A stretch of DNA of 64,000 nucleotides, from assembly GCA_028015205.1 (NCBI GenBank), contig CM051514.1, positions 3,906,001 through 3,970,000 on the forward strand, written 5' to 3'. Positions 63,546 to 64,000 of the stretch are shown piece by piece (position 1 is the stretch's first letter; every line of letters begins with the position of its first letter). This DNA is from Mytilisepta virgata (lineage: Eukaryota; Mollusca; Bivalvia; Mytilida; Mytilidae). The translations under genes were made by a program, and so were the position numbers. Under the pieces are notes generated by a model that saw nothing but the letters and a program-made list of their open reading frames with translations, was not told the origin of the DNA and did not search any database.

Positions 63546-64000
63546 CTGGCCACATTCCTGGCTGGGCATAAATAGGAGACAACGAACAACTCATATTGTC
63601 AAAGCTACATACCAATTATGAAATCATTCTCCCCGTAGAAGCTTAGAAAAAAATGTGACAAAAAGTGTTTGTGGACGGACGAACGGACAAGGCGGTGAAT
63701 GTAGTATAGCCGCACTTAAAGACTTGGGGTATAATATTTCAAATTGTCTTAATTCCCTAAACTGATCTTCTAAATTTAGTATTACTTCAAAGAATTGTAA
63801 TTAAGTAGTATACAGAAAATCTCGGACACGCATGCCGTTAGGGTATCATTTTTATTTTAAAAAAATAGGTAGGTTATTTTTCTTTTAAAAAAATGTTTAT
63901 TTTATGTAAGGAATTTTAGTATTTTAACGGGGCTTTTACCAAAAAGTCAATAAAAATGAATAGGAGGAAAAAAATAGATCGGTAGGGAAACCCTCATCAC
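63546..64000. other. window end, no recognised gene
   Basis: Contains GTTTGTGGACGGACGAACGG near 63670, a motif typical of bivalve dispersed repeats, then AT-rich DNA. Confidence 0.4.

Noticed and set aside
57856..64000. Further upstream exons of the SCO-spondin/mucin-like gene
   Set aside because: I found no segment with Cys-rich or Pro/Thr-rich coding sequence, fitting splice sites and phase 1; short exons could still be missed.

Overview
The window is eukaryotic and AT-rich. It has spliced genes with GT-AG introns and a very dense load of nested mobile elements. Several interspersed repeats look like those I know from bivalve molluscs, mytilid mussels most of all: a family opening with the head GAGCCTGTATCGCTCACCTG, tRNA-headed SINEs, and a retroelement 3' tail with a CCGGAAGRGTAAGC motif. 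A mytilid-like bivalve is therefore the best guess. This is inference from repeat character, not a database match.

Layout. 1-3.8 kb: unassigned DNA, a ~155-bp tandem repeat, and a minus-strand pseudogene resembling DUF6589 mobile-element proteins. 3.82-9.90 kb: a complete LTR retrotransposon with nearly identical LTRs and TTAG target duplications. Its reverse transcriptase is Ty3/gypsy-type, but the integrase lies upstream of RT, the order of the Gmr1-like group. Its reading frames are broken at three places. 9.9-10.2 kb: a tRNA-headed SINE. 10.47-29.42 kb: a second, older Ty3/gypsy element on the minus strand (gag-PR-RT-RH-INT) with an extra zinc-finger/coiled-coil ORF between pol and the 3' LTR. 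Its gag is split by a 10.3-kb PIF/Harbinger DNA transposon (18424-28754) flanked by CTG duplications. That transposon carries two convergent, intron-containing genes: a Myb/SANT-like protein (plus strand) and a HARBI1-like transposase (minus strand). SINE, LINE and MITE insertions sit in their introns.

29.4-32.6 kb: an unusual region of dispersed arrays built on the palindrome TTTTAACGCGTTAAAA, often on a 21-bp period, with two copies of a ~365-bp block. 32.6-34.3 kb: a 5'-truncated LINE with an ATT tail. 34.3-42 kb: interspersed repeats, retroelement 3' ends and purine-rich minisatellites.

42.0-57.9 kb: the 3' part of a host gene on the minus strand. I resolved 19 exons whose splice phases all agree, encoding the last ~1,087 residues of a secreted protein: Pro/Thr-rich mucin repeats, VWC-like, TSP1 and TIL modules, and a C-terminal cystine knot (CTCK). 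The plan is SCO-spondin/mucin-like. The upstream exons lie beyond what I can recognise. 57.3-57.8 kb: a MITE with a 9-bp target duplication next to a splice donor of this gene. 58.5-64 kb: a MITE, a 47-bp array centred on AGAATAAATTTATTCT, and a ~146-bp satellite array of roughly twenty monomers.

The only clear host gene is the SCO-spondin/mucin-like one. Everything else I recognise is mobile or repetitive.
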